Below are positions 10,822-21,119 of a stretch of 64,000 nucleotides of DNA, piece by piece. The first letter of the stretch is position 1. Every line of letters begins with the position of its first letter. The position numbers and the translations under genes are program-made. The notes under the pieces are model-generated. The model saw only the letters and a program-made list of their open reading frames with translations. It made no database searches and was not told the DNA's origin. This DNA comes from Armigeres subalbatus (lineage: Eukaryota > Arthropoda > Insecta > Diptera > Culicidae): contig NC_085141.1 of NCBI RefSeq assembly GCF_024139115.2, forward strand, positions 239,683,047 to 239,747,046, given 5' to 3'.

Positions 10822-12204
10822 CTCATGAGTAAGGGTATGCGATAACACACTTTTTCCTAACGAAACGAAACGAAACGAAATTTAAAATGTCTATGTTGAT
10901 TCGGATCGAATCGAAACGAAATATGAATTTACTTTCGAAACTTCGAAACGAAACGAAATCAAGGTTCATTTGAATCGAAATTTTTCGAAACGAAACGAAA
11001 TTTTAATTTTTTTCCGCGGAATTTTGATTAAATTGGTTTTACGTAAGCAATTCGGATTTCACTTTTTTAAAGTAAAATAACTGTTTGACCATATACAGAT
11101 GTGCTCGACTTGCGGTTAGCGGCAGCACAGTCTTATATACAATCAGCTCGACGAACTGAGCTATTCACCCCTATTCTTGTTTACGGACGAATGAAACTTT
11201 CGAACGAATGCGATTCGTTCGAACCGCTGTTATGGTCAGTATGAGCTAAAAGCAATCATAAGTAAAGAACTTTCAGCAATTTTAATGATATTTCAACCCG
11301 TTCTGGTTTTTTTTTTTGAAAATTTCGTGTTACATGTACCCCAGGTTGAGAATCGCTGTTATAAAAGACCGAGGAATGCTCTGCATCTCCGTGAGCGCTA
11401 CGGGAAAATAAGCGTTGGTTAGTAGAAAAGGGAATTCATGTGGAGCCCCTTGGTAAGCGACTAAATATTCATTGTAAACTTATTTTGAAAACAAGAAGAC
11501 GAAAAACTGTGTCAACACAATTCAATGTGCTTCGTTTATTAAGCTTCTACAATACGATCGATTCCGCACTAAATAATTCTGTGCTCTTCGATGCAGACAT
11601 TAGTTTTATCACTTCGCGTTCTCCCACACTAGCTGGCGTGATCAGCATCTACAAGATCGATTGTACACTGGTTAAACAAATTTCTGCTAAGCGAAGTAGA
11701 TTTTTTTTCACTTCGCGTTCTACCGGACTAGCTGCCGTCCCATGACCAGCAGCAACACGATAGATTCCGCATCCATATTGTACAAGTAGTAAACAATATC
11801 ACAAAATATAAACTTGAAACTTGGAAACACTGACACGTTTTATAGAAGAAAACTACATACGTATTTGTCAACTAAGAATAGAGTTATGTAGTAAGCGTTA
11901 TTAGAAAAAATTGTATAACCTAAAGTTTTGAAAACAACTTAACGATTTTGTTCAGCGGCGCAGCCAAATTTTTTGATAATATGAAGAATGGTTTGAGTTT
12001 AAATTTGTTTCGAAATTCCGCGGAATTCCGTTAAATTTCGTTAGAAGCTAGTTTTTTCTAGCGAAATTTTTGTAATTTTACGAAACGAAACGAAATCAAG
12101 AAATGCGATTTCGCCATGCTAAAATTCCGCGAAATTCCGCGGAATTTCGTTTCGAATCACCTAAAACGAAATTTTTCGAAATACCGCATATGCTTACTCA
12201 TGAG
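10822..12204. mobile_element. Inverted-repeat element with GAAACGAAACGAAA arrays
   Basis: The outer ends CTCATGAGTAAG and CTTACTCATGAG are inverted complements, followed inside by a related TATGCG stretch. Both subterminal zones (10858-11010 and about 12000-12180) are packed with CGAAACGAAA and CCGCGGAATT motifs. The middle is AT-rich and contains a hAT-like end (about 11330-11358, CCCCAGGTTGAGAATCGCTG). No transposase was found, so it is presumably non-autonomous. Confidence 0.5.
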
Positions 12205-12479
12205 GCTCATCTCATGCGCTTGGAATGCATAGTTGGCGTTACTTAGGCGACGATATGATTTAATGAAAATTTCCCGCCCAAGTTGTTTTACGCACTTTCG
12301 CTGTTGTTTGAAAAGGTTTGCCATGGTAAACAGCGCATGATGTCTCAATGCGACTCACCAATGTTAATGTGAGGTTCACAAGCCTCGTGAGTCATGCGTG
12401 CGCTAAATTTTATGTGCGCGTAGCAGTCGTTGCTCAATCTCATCCTTTTTTGTACGCGTGCATGATGTCTGCTTAGGAT

Positions 12480-12905
12480 GAATAAAATGCTCCATAAACA
12501 AATAAAAAATGCTCCTTAAACTAAGAAAAATGCTTCCTAAAATAAAGAAATGCTCCTTAAACCAACGAAAAATGTTCCTTAATTTAAGGAAATGCTCCTT
12601 AAACGAAAAAAGGGCTCCGTTAAAAAATGAAATGCTCCATAAACTTATAAAAACCCTTTGAACTATTTTATAATAATTCTTTTGTCAATATACTGCGCAA
12701 ATATTATTAATTACGTAGCAAATCTTTGCTTTTTTAGGAACATTTTTAATTGTTTACGGTACATTTTTTTCGTTTTTACGATACGCTTTTCGAATGTTTA
12801 CGGAGCATTTTATATATTTCAAGGTAATTTGTTAGATAATTTAAGGAAAAATGATCATTTTTTAAGGAGCATTTTTCAATTTTTTAAGGTCAATTTCATC
12901 TGTTT
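12480..12905. repeat. Foldback repeat built of AAATGCTCCTTAAAC units
   Basis: Left arm (12480-12655): at least seven degenerate direct copies of an AAATGCTCCTTAAACNAAGA-like unit. Right arm (about 12770-12890): the same unit in inverse orientation (TTAAGGAGCATTTTT). The centre (12655-12715) is the inverted complement of 6057-6115. Together they could form a large imperfect hairpin. Confidence 0.65.
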
Positions 12906-14225
12906 AATTGGACATTTTTTGGGCTGCCCTTTAAACTTGAATTACTGCTGAAAATCCATCCGAATTTTGAAACAGGCATGTTGATATCACGGAGTTGTTA
13001 AAGTATCAAAGGTGGCGTCCATGCCGGCTGTTTTCGCCTCACATATGCAAGGGAAAGTACCGTTCTAACAATTCCGAGAAAATATCAAACGATTGTTTCA
13101 AATCAACTTGCTGGATGTTCTTTTGATATTTTCTAATTGACTCATTGGATGTTCGTTATCTACATAGATTTCATTTGAAAACTCAATCGGAATATCTCTG
13201 ATTAGGAAGCAAATGCGCATCTATCTCTGTTGTAATATTTTATTCAGCAAGAAAATAAAACACTCATTAGAAATTGATGTCTTGAAAGTATATAAAAAGG
13301 AGGACATTTCAACGCAAAAGAAGAACATCCGATTTTTATCAAAAAGGAGGACATATCCTCCTTTAGAATATCATATGGTCACCCTAATTATATCACGCAT
13401 CGACACGAACACGATCACGATTGTCTCCCGTCATCGGTAAGAAGGAGAATAGTTATACTTTCATGTACATGTAAACTCTTCCCTCCGCACCCTTCCCCCT
13501 TTTTATGATGCTAAAAACTAGGTGGCAATTATATATAGAACTGGTCATATTTGACGATTTAATGACTCGTTTGTCAGCCCGTATGAAGAGAACTCTTCAA
13601 TATAATTCGATTGTATAAGATTTGTGAAAATAAAGTAACAAAAACTATCACAAGGCTTCCAATACTTCTGGAAGATTGTGGCAAAGTTGCTCAAAATAAA
13701 TGAAAATTTTATTTGAACCTACAGTAATCCAACATGTCCATTAGACTGATTCAAATTTTGACTTTTTCGCTCCCCTGTACTTAAACGATTACATTTGCTA
13801 TTTTAGCAATCATCCTAAATGTTTAGCTAATTTGGGTGAGCACGCGCAAGTTTGTATGAAAATCGATATGGAAACAGTAACTTTTGGGCAAACCGTTCCG
13901 AAACGCTTCCCATTAAGCTTCAAAAACGTATTAAAGTATTGGCTACATAGAAAATTTAGCAAGGAAGCAGCTCATCTTTGTTGCGAAACGATTTGATGCT
14001 TACAAGAAAAGTTATTAAGGAAACACTGAATCGTGGGAAATTCAATTTAACACATAAAAGAAAAATATCAATATCAATAATGAGCATTTTTGTTTTCTAA
14101 ATAACTTTGCTTACAAAAGTCAAATCGCTTCACAACAACAACTGTCTTTCAGCTTAAGAAGTGTTCTATGAAGTCAACGCGTTAATTGTATTCATAAAAT
14201 TCATGGGCCACCTCACGAAACGATC
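12906..14225. other. Unassigned DNA, no gene seen
   Basis: Only short open frames such as 13213-13440, without recognisable domains. AT-rich and not obviously repetitive within this window. Confidence 0.5.
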
Positions 14226-14233
14226 TTTTACAT

Positions 14234-15980
14234 CAGCGGTTCTCAACCTTTTCCTTCGGTGGTACCCCTTCAAATGTTTGCATAGCTAGAGGTACCCCCT
14301 GACTTTTGTTTTGAAAATTTATCTGGAGGCATGTTAAAGTAATAATTTCGTATTCGATTCTCACATGCTTTCTATCAAACCGATTGAATTTTCAAAAAAA
14401 AATTTTGGGCTTCCAAAGAATTTACGTACTTTAACCTCGCTGTTTTAAGCTTTGGTAACACTAATAATTGTCATAAATGAGTTAACTTGTTTAGGTTTAG
14501 GTCTCACTCTCCACATGTTCCATTGTTCATCTTTTTAGCGGTGAATTAATTTTGGTCGGTTAATTAATTAATCGGTGGTCGATCGGCCACAGATAGCGCA
14601 TCCAGCGGATTTGCTTGTGTTTGACGTTTGCCATCTGGTTGCTGCTTGTCCTCATAAAGTGCATTTAGCATTGGGCGAGAATGTTTCCGTGACGATGATT
14701 TTGATTACATTTTGTTCTAAGTGAGACGTCTGTTTCACTGTGCTAACCTTCTGATGCAATACCATAGCGAAGGAGGCTGGGTTCGATTCCCGGTTCGGTC
14801 TTTTTTATCCATTTACCTGGGCATATGAGTTTTATCGTGCTAGCATTCCAAAAATAATAACTGTGCTTATAAACATCGCAATCAATAATGTAATGCCGAT
14901 GAAGATAAAAAATTATATTCTGGAAGGACCTCTCTGGACTTAGACCTCTCTATTAGTTCAAGATTTGAATTTTTCAGAATATTTTTAAAATATGGGATTC
15001 TGAGTAAAACATTGCAATTCTGATCGAAATTCCAAGATATTGAAGGATATTACTAGGTGTCAGCTGCTGAGAAATTTGATTTCCTGGTCTCATAAATGTG
15101 ATAGAGTTTTTTGATAGAGCTTTTGAGAATTGAGAATCCTGGAATTAAAATTGAGAATAAGAAATTATAATGCTGTGATGCCCAAGCGAAACCCTGCAGC
15201 CTATAGCTCACCAAAATTATACATTGCTACAAAGCAGATTATGCAGAAGTTGACTGGTTTCAAGACCAGACCCGATTTGGGCTAGTAATTTTGCCTAGAG
15301 AAGTAGTACTAGTACATCGATTGCTTATCGTTTTTCCTCCACAAAGCGATGTGGCTAGTAGAATTAGTGTGCAGCATCTGAGGAACTCTTGGGCTACTAT
15401 GGACTTCTTGAAAACTGAACTCCTCTCTAATAGTGTGTTGAAATTTACGCCCAGTTTGTTGCAAGCAGACCCGTAGCTAGTTCCTTTTTGGCCATAAAGA
15501 CGTGATGCATGTTACAGAATCTATCTCAAACTCTACTGAGCGGAACTAGTTTTTGCTAATTATTAAGTAGAAATTATAATTTAGTAAACATGCTTGTTAC
15601 ATTTGAAAACAATTTTTCAATACTTATATCAATTTATGGACCTCCTCCAAATGGGCGTAATAGATATTGACCATAGGCTTTTGAACAGCGATTCAAGAAT
15701 CTCTCCAAATCCCAAACCCTAGGATTGTGCTCTTTATTCAGGACGGCAAATTTCCTCAGTAGAACAAAAAGATTCCGTTCTATCTGGTATTTAGTTAAAT
15801 AAACAAAATAGACTGAATAAATGAGTACTAGTCGTTTGAAATTTCGAGGTCAATCATGAAATTAGTTTTTTTTTTAAATTATAATACAACATCCGCCATT
15901 ACGCATCTTTGTCTCAGATACCCCCAGAGACCAGCGAAGGTACCCCTAGGGGTACATGTACCCCAGATTGAGAACCGCTG
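14234..15980. mobile_element. Non-autonomous hAT-type element, 8-bp TSD TTTTACAT
   Basis: It starts CAGCGGTTCTCAACC and ends TTGAGAACCGCTG. The exact 8-bp duplication TTTTACAT lies at 14226-14233 and 15981-15988. CAGNGGTTCTCAA ends plus an 8-bp TSD are the hallmark of hAT elements. Next to the ends are GGTACCCC and GGGGTACATGTACCCC blocks. No hAT transposase (DDE or RW motif) is readable. A degraded SINE lies inside (14755-14900). Other ends of this family lie near 11330-11358 and at 25134-25215. Confidence 0.85.
14755..14900 (+). mobile_element. Degraded Feilai-like SINE inside the hAT element
   Basis: The B-box region GCTGGGTTCGATTCCCGGT is intact. It is followed by diverged body pieces (ACCTGGGCATATGAGTTTTA, AATGTAATGCCGATGAAG). 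The A-box part and much of the body are lost. It is older and more decayed than the copies at 2945 and 27365. Confidence 0.55.
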
Positions 15981-16134
15981 TTTTACATCAATGGCGATTT
16001 CCATAGTAATTTTCATACAAACTTCAAATGACGCGTGCACAATCAAATTACATCCAAATTAGCTAAAAATTTAGGAGGTTTATTTAAATGGCAAATACAA
16101 TCGTTTAAGCATCGGGGTGCAAAAAAGTCAAAAT

Positions 16135-17275
16135 TTGAATCACTCTAATGTTCATATAAGTCCCTAGAGCCCTTGCGAATGCTTCACCAGTCAAATAAGT
16201 CCAACGCAGATTTTCTAGGGTCTCCAAATCGTCCCATAGATGAGTACAATGGATCTACCAGGTCAACTACAACTGACATCAAACCGATAGCAAACCAGCT
16301 TATCCATATAAGTCATTAGAAGTGTTGGGAAAAACTCAAAATCTCAAAACTCATGAACAATTCAAAAACGCACCCAACTCAGCACACAAAAAATCACGGC
16401 TGAGTTGAATCATCCTTTTAAATCATCGTAGGATTTCTTTAGTTCTCCTTCGTAAATTAACAGTAAATTAACGTTCAACACATAGTACAATGGATACTCT
16501 TGCGTGTGTCAACATTAAATTGCCGCCAAATTGATTTTAAACACTTTTTGGAGCGAAATGATTTTCTGGAAAATGAGTGAAATGATCCGTTTTAGCATGA
16601 AAAACTCAGACGAGCTGCATTCCTTTAAATTCGCAAACGAGTTAGTTCGCGCGGGAGCGCTCAATGATTGAGATTTATGAATGATTTTACCAGCACTGGT
16701 CCTTAGAGCCCTTAAGAATGCTTCACAATTCAAAGTCCAACGCAGATGTTCTAGGGTCTCCAAATTGTCCCTTAGTTAAATTCAACGGGTATCACGTCAA
16801 GGACGCCTAATATCATACCGATAGCAACTCAGCGTGTCCACATAAGTCCCTAGAGCCCCTATAAATACTTCAACAGTCAAAAAAGTCCAACGCAGATGTT
16901 CTAGGGTCTCCAAATTATACAAAAGTTGAGTTCAATTGATCTACCAGGTCAACTACGCCTGACATCAAACCGATAGGCTGCTATAGGTTTGATGTCAGGC
17001 GTAGTTTACCTGGTAGATCAAGTGAACTCAGCACTCGGATGTTCTGGAGTCTTTAGAACATCTACGTTGGACTTTTTTGACTAGTGAAGTATGAACAGGG
17101 GCTCTAATAACTTATATGGACAAGCTGGGTTGCTATCGGTTAGATGTCAGGCGTAGTTGACCTGGTAGATCAATTGAACTCAACTCTCGGATAATTTGGA
17201 GACCCTAGAAAATCTGCGTTGGACTTTTTTGACTGGTGAAGCATTCTCAAGGGCTCTAGGGTCGATTGCGTTGTC
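16135..17275. repeat. Cluster of five 140-180-bp repeats arranged head-to-head
   Basis: A unit with AGTCCCTAGAGCCCTT, AGTCCAACGCAGATGTTCTA, CTACCAGGTCAACTAC and GACATCAAACCGATAG occurs in + sense at about 16150, 16690 and 16845. It occurs in - sense at about 16985 and 17135. The junction at 16979-16987 makes a long palindrome. Function is unknown; it is probably a MITE or foldback derivative. Confidence 0.75.
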
Positions 17276-17349
17276 GCCGACAGCAAGAACCATGCATGAT
17301 TAAAAACTTGCAAGAGATGGTGTTAGAAATTGTGTGTTTTAAAGCCAAC

Positions 17350-17365
17350 GGTTCTTCTAAGAGCC
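17350..17365 (+). promoter_or_regulatory. Histone-type 3' stem-loop-like hairpin
   Basis: GGTTCTTCTAAGAGCC folds as a 6-bp stem with a 4-nt loop, with AAC before and ACT after. Geometry and base pattern fit the metazoan histone mRNA 3' stem-loop (GGYYYU, 4-nt loop, RRRRCC). Downstream sequence (17388-17450) resembles 31723-31790. No histone coding sequence was found upstream. Confidence 0.35.
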
Positions 17366-17626
17366 ACTTGCTAGACTTGCTGAAAAGTTTAATATCAAAG
17401 TTTTCAATAAGCTTAGTGTAGGAAATTGCATTTGGGTGCCTAATCTAATATTCTAAAGGCCAAATGACAGGAACTGTACACGCGTTAGCCGTGATATTGT
17501 CAATACAACAGGAAAACTATGATCGAAGCTCCGTCCCTTTGATAATGACTATATTTGAAAACCGCTGGTTGGCTCCACCCTCGTCCTGCCCGATTAAGCG
17601 AAAATAGTTTGTCATGCATGACCAAT

Positions 17627-18700
17627 GGGGAAGGGTCGTTTGGCCGAAACCCATTCGGTCGAATGCCACTAGGCCGAAAGTCATTTGGCCGAAAGGGTAG
17701 TTTGGCCAAATGGGTCATTTGGCCGAAAGGGTCATTTGGCCGAAAGGGCCATTTGGCTGAAAGGGTCATTAGGCTGAAAGGGTCATTTGGCTGAAAGGGT
17801 CATTTGGTCGAAAGGGTCATTAGGCTGAAAGGGTCGTTTGGCCGAATGGGTCGTTTGACCGAAATGGTCATTAGGCCGAAAGGGTCGTTTTGCCGAAAGG
17901 GTCATTTGACCAACAGGGTCGTTTGGCCGAAAGGCTCATATGGCCGAAAGGATAATATGGCTGAAAGGGTCGTTTAGCCGAAAGGGTCGTTTGGCTGATA
18001 GGGACATTAGGCCGAAAGGATCATTTGGCCGAATAAGACATTTGAATGGTCATAATAGGTCATTTGAAAAGTGATAAATTAGGAGTAAGAAGAAAGACGT
18101 CTCAATTCTCATTCCTCATTTCTTACTTCTCACTGTAAAAAAAGGAGCGCGAAGTAAGAAGTGAGACGTTTCACACCTCAGACGTTTCACTACCCACTTT
18201 GCGCTCCTCAATTTTTTACAGTGAGAAGCGCGAAGTGAGTAGTAAGACGTCTCACTTCTCGCTCCTCATTTCTCACTTCTTACTGTAAAAAAATGAGGAG
18301 CGCGAAGTGGGTAGTGAAACATCTGAGGTGTGAAACGTCTCCCTTCTCACTCCTCATTTATCACTTCTCGCTGTAAAAAGTGAGAAGCGCGAAGTGAGTA
18401 GTGAGATGTCGCACTACTTACTTCACGCTTCTCATTTTTTACAGTGAAAAGTGAGAACTGAGGAATGAGAATTGAGACGTCTTTCTTCTTACTCCTAATT
18501 GCTCACTTCCCACTGTGAGAAGTGAGTAGAGCGAAGAGGGTAGTGAAACGTCGCGCTTCTCACTTTTCACAGTGAGAAGAGAAAAATGAAGAGTGAGACC
18601 TGCGACCACTTCTTCTCATTCCTAATTTCGCACTTTTCAAATGGTTTGTTCGGCCTAGTGGCATTCGGCCAAATGGTTTTCGGGCAAACGACCCTTCCCC
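17627..18700. mobile_element. TIR element with TTTGGCCGAAAGGGTCA subterminal tandem repeats
   Basis: The ends GGGGAAGGGTCGTTTGGCCG and CGGGCAAACGACCCTTCCCC are inverted complements with one mismatch. The match continues inward for about 45 bp through AATGCCACTAGGCCGAA. The left part holds about 20 degenerate copies of a 17-bp GGCCGAAAGGGTCATTT unit. The right half (18070-18620) is a set of inverted GTGAGAAGCGCGAAGTGAG repeats. The same GTGAGAAGTGA...GTGCGAAGTGAGG string lies next to the left ends of the purine-rich elements (1470-1500 and 21262-21290), so the families are related. No TSD was recognised. Confidence 0.75.
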
Positions 18701-20400
18701 GCGGCAGTTATATTTAAAGATAGGTCACATCGTAACGCTAATGAGAAGTGGGGGAAGGAAGACGATATGTGTTTTGCAGCGAGTAAAAGATTACAAAACA
18801 ACATGATCGTTAAAACTTGAAGTACTGTGAGTAGAACTAGAGAGCACATTAAACTAGTGCTGTGCATAAAGTCCAACAAACACAGTATGTAATCGGCAGA
18901 CATACAATTGAAGCATATAAAATAATGTGCGATATTAATGTGCGAAACTGCTGTTATTTAGTACCTATACGAAACTGCTTAGTGGGAAGCATAAAGTGAT
19001 ATCTCTTCATAACATACTGCAGAATGCATGTAAGAGCGCTTCATTCCATGAGCAGTTGAAATTTCACGTTTCATCGTAAAACCTTATTAAATCCGCAATG
19101 CGTTAGATCTCCAAACGCCGTGCTACCCTAGCAGCACAATTTGGAACGATTTGGTTGCTGCAACTCAAATGTAACCAAATTCAGTTGTATATTCTATACA
19201 ACATGTGTGCTGCGCGGGTACTGGTCTTGCATATCGCAAACAAAATGTATTTCGAGCAATATGAAGCGCGGACAAGTAATCACGATAATAATTGTTTTGT
19301 AGATATAAATATTGAATCTGGCCAAAAATTACACCGACTCATATTGCGAGCAAGCGTTCGTAACTCTTTTGCACATTGTACAACGAGTGGGTTGTGATTG
19401 TCTCGCTGCTATCGTCCTGAAACAACTTGTTGTACAAAGAAAATGTCCAATGTGGCAGAAACCATTATGCTTTTCAAAATTCTGGGATGCATTATTTTTG
19501 AGCTTACTTTTCTTGAGATGCAGAAGAAAAATTTTAAAAAAATAGTACCAATTTTTAGTTTTGGAATACATCAGAAAGTTACCAGAGTTCCTAAAAGGAT
19601 TTTGGTCAGGATTTCTCCGGGAATTCCCCTGAAATTTTGCAGGAAAATTCCCCTCAGAATTCCACAAGCAAATCTCCCATTCATCTATTCTTAAATTCCA
19701 AAGTTTTACAAAGAATTCGATGAATTCCGAAAATCAAAATTCATTCCTGGACAACCTGATTATACCATTCAGTGATAACAAGGACGTGGTGATACACAAT
19801 TCACGTTCCTACAACTGCCGTGCCGGTCCTGAAGGTGTTATGCAAGGCAAAAACGCAAACATAAATCAGCACCAGTATTCTTGTGACGTTTGCTCACCAT
19901 GTTCACGCGCGGCTGGTGGTCGGTATGTTAGCAGTGCAGGTCTTCTGTTCCGTCGTTTTAGTTCGTCCTCGCTCCAGGAAGGTCGTTTTCGTTAGCAGTT
20001 TTCCCGCGGGGCACGGTGAAAAAGGGTATGTATGGTTGCTTTGCTGCTGCGTTATAAAATGGCCAAGATTCGCATAGGCCAGGCAGAACATTGGCTCATT
20101 ATTCAAGACTTTGGATGATTAATGTCGGGCGACTCATAATTTTCACTTTCATGAAAAGCAATTTCGGAAGACTTTGCATCGTTTGTGGAGCGCTTTGCGT
20201 TGGGTGACATCTGTATGTGGGTGATCACGATCGTGTCGAATAGAAATGTGACCGTTTGTTAGGGTGACTGCGATAATTTATTGTTATTGCAGTGTGATTG
20301 CTTCCATTAACTAAGAAAAAGAAAAGTTTGTTATAGATATGGTATTGGAAACGACTGGAAATAGTTTTTATGTAGAAATTTTGGCTATCTCAGTCTTTAA
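18701..20400. other. Mostly unassigned DNA; one small MITE at 19126-19218
   Basis: Short open frames only. Degenerate AATTCC-type minisatellite-like sequence appears at 19590-19720. No recognisable gene. Confidence 0.5.
19126..19218. mobile_element. Small MITE with GCAGCACA ends
   Basis: CCCTAGCAGCACA at the left and TGTGTGCTGCGCGGG at the right form an inverted repeat. The interior GGTTGCTGCAACTCAAATGT is shared with the MITE at 21919-22025. Confidence 0.6.
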
Positions 20401-20404
20401 AACC

Positions 20405-20593
20405 ATTAAACGATTATCGTTTTACTCTGCCCGACGTTTCGGCCATTGGATGTGGCCTTTTTCAAGGGAAAAAATTGGTCAATCGTTTTTGTCCATGTAA
20501 ATTAGGACAAAAACGATTGACCAATTTTTCCCTTGAAAAAGGCCACATCCAATGGCCGAAACGTCGGGCAGAGTAAAACGATAATCGTTTAAT
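20405..20593. repeat. Near-perfect 189-bp hairpin (about 90-bp arms, 10-bp loop)
   Basis: The left arm from ATTAAACGATTATCGTTTTA to CAATCGTTTTTGTCC (20405-20494) is matched by the right arm 20505-20593, with a single 1-base indel in an A run. The loop is ATGTAAATTA. Arms contain CCCGACGTTTCGGCCATTGG. Such a low level of arm divergence means recent origin, gene conversion or selection. It may be a palindromic MITE or a hairpin RNA source. No ORF. Confidence 0.9.
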
Positions 20594-20868
20594 GTTTGTT
20601 ATAGATTTCAACGAAAACATCTATTAGAAGTCGAAATCCTCTTAAATTGAAAATTCTCAAGGCATATTTTCTGTTAATAAAAGTAATGTAAAATCGTTTT
20701 TTTCCGCTTAAGACCATGCTACGATATTATTCTATCTCTTAGCATTTAATGTGTTGAAAAGAAGCCTATAATGATAAAAATACTATTTTTTTTAATATTG
20801 ACAATTTAAATATAATGCAATGACTGGAGTTAACTATTATAACCGAAAAAAAATCCCCAGCAATGGCA

Positions 20869-21030
20869 ATTCTCGCTTAACTTTTCAAAAGGACCTAAGT
20901 AACATTTTTTTCATGAATTAATTTGAATAGCGCAATCAACAGAACAACATGAAAGCTATTGATTGCTTTATTCAAATTAATACATGGAAAAAATGCTACT
21001 TAGGTCATTTTCAAAAGTTAAGCGAGAATT
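20869..21030. mobile_element. Palindromic MITE (ATTCTCGCTTAACTTTTC ends)
   Basis: The left end ATTCTCGCTTAACTTTTCAA and the block CCTAAGTAACATTTTTT are inverted at 20977-21030. The centre holds CAATCAACAGAACAACATG. A diverged relative lies at 24366-24524. Confidence 0.75.
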
Positions 21031-21119
21031 CGCTGTAAACAAATCGGGTAATGTTTATTGCCAAAGTGTGGATCTCTTATTTCTAGACATACTCACAGTT
21101 CTTTAATCTGAGTCGAAAA

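Noticed and set aside
17627..18050. TTAGG-like telomeric repeat
   Set aside because: The repeated word is GGCCGAAAGGGTCATTT, not TTAGG, and it is part of a TIR element. Mosquitoes also lack the TTAGG telomere repeat.
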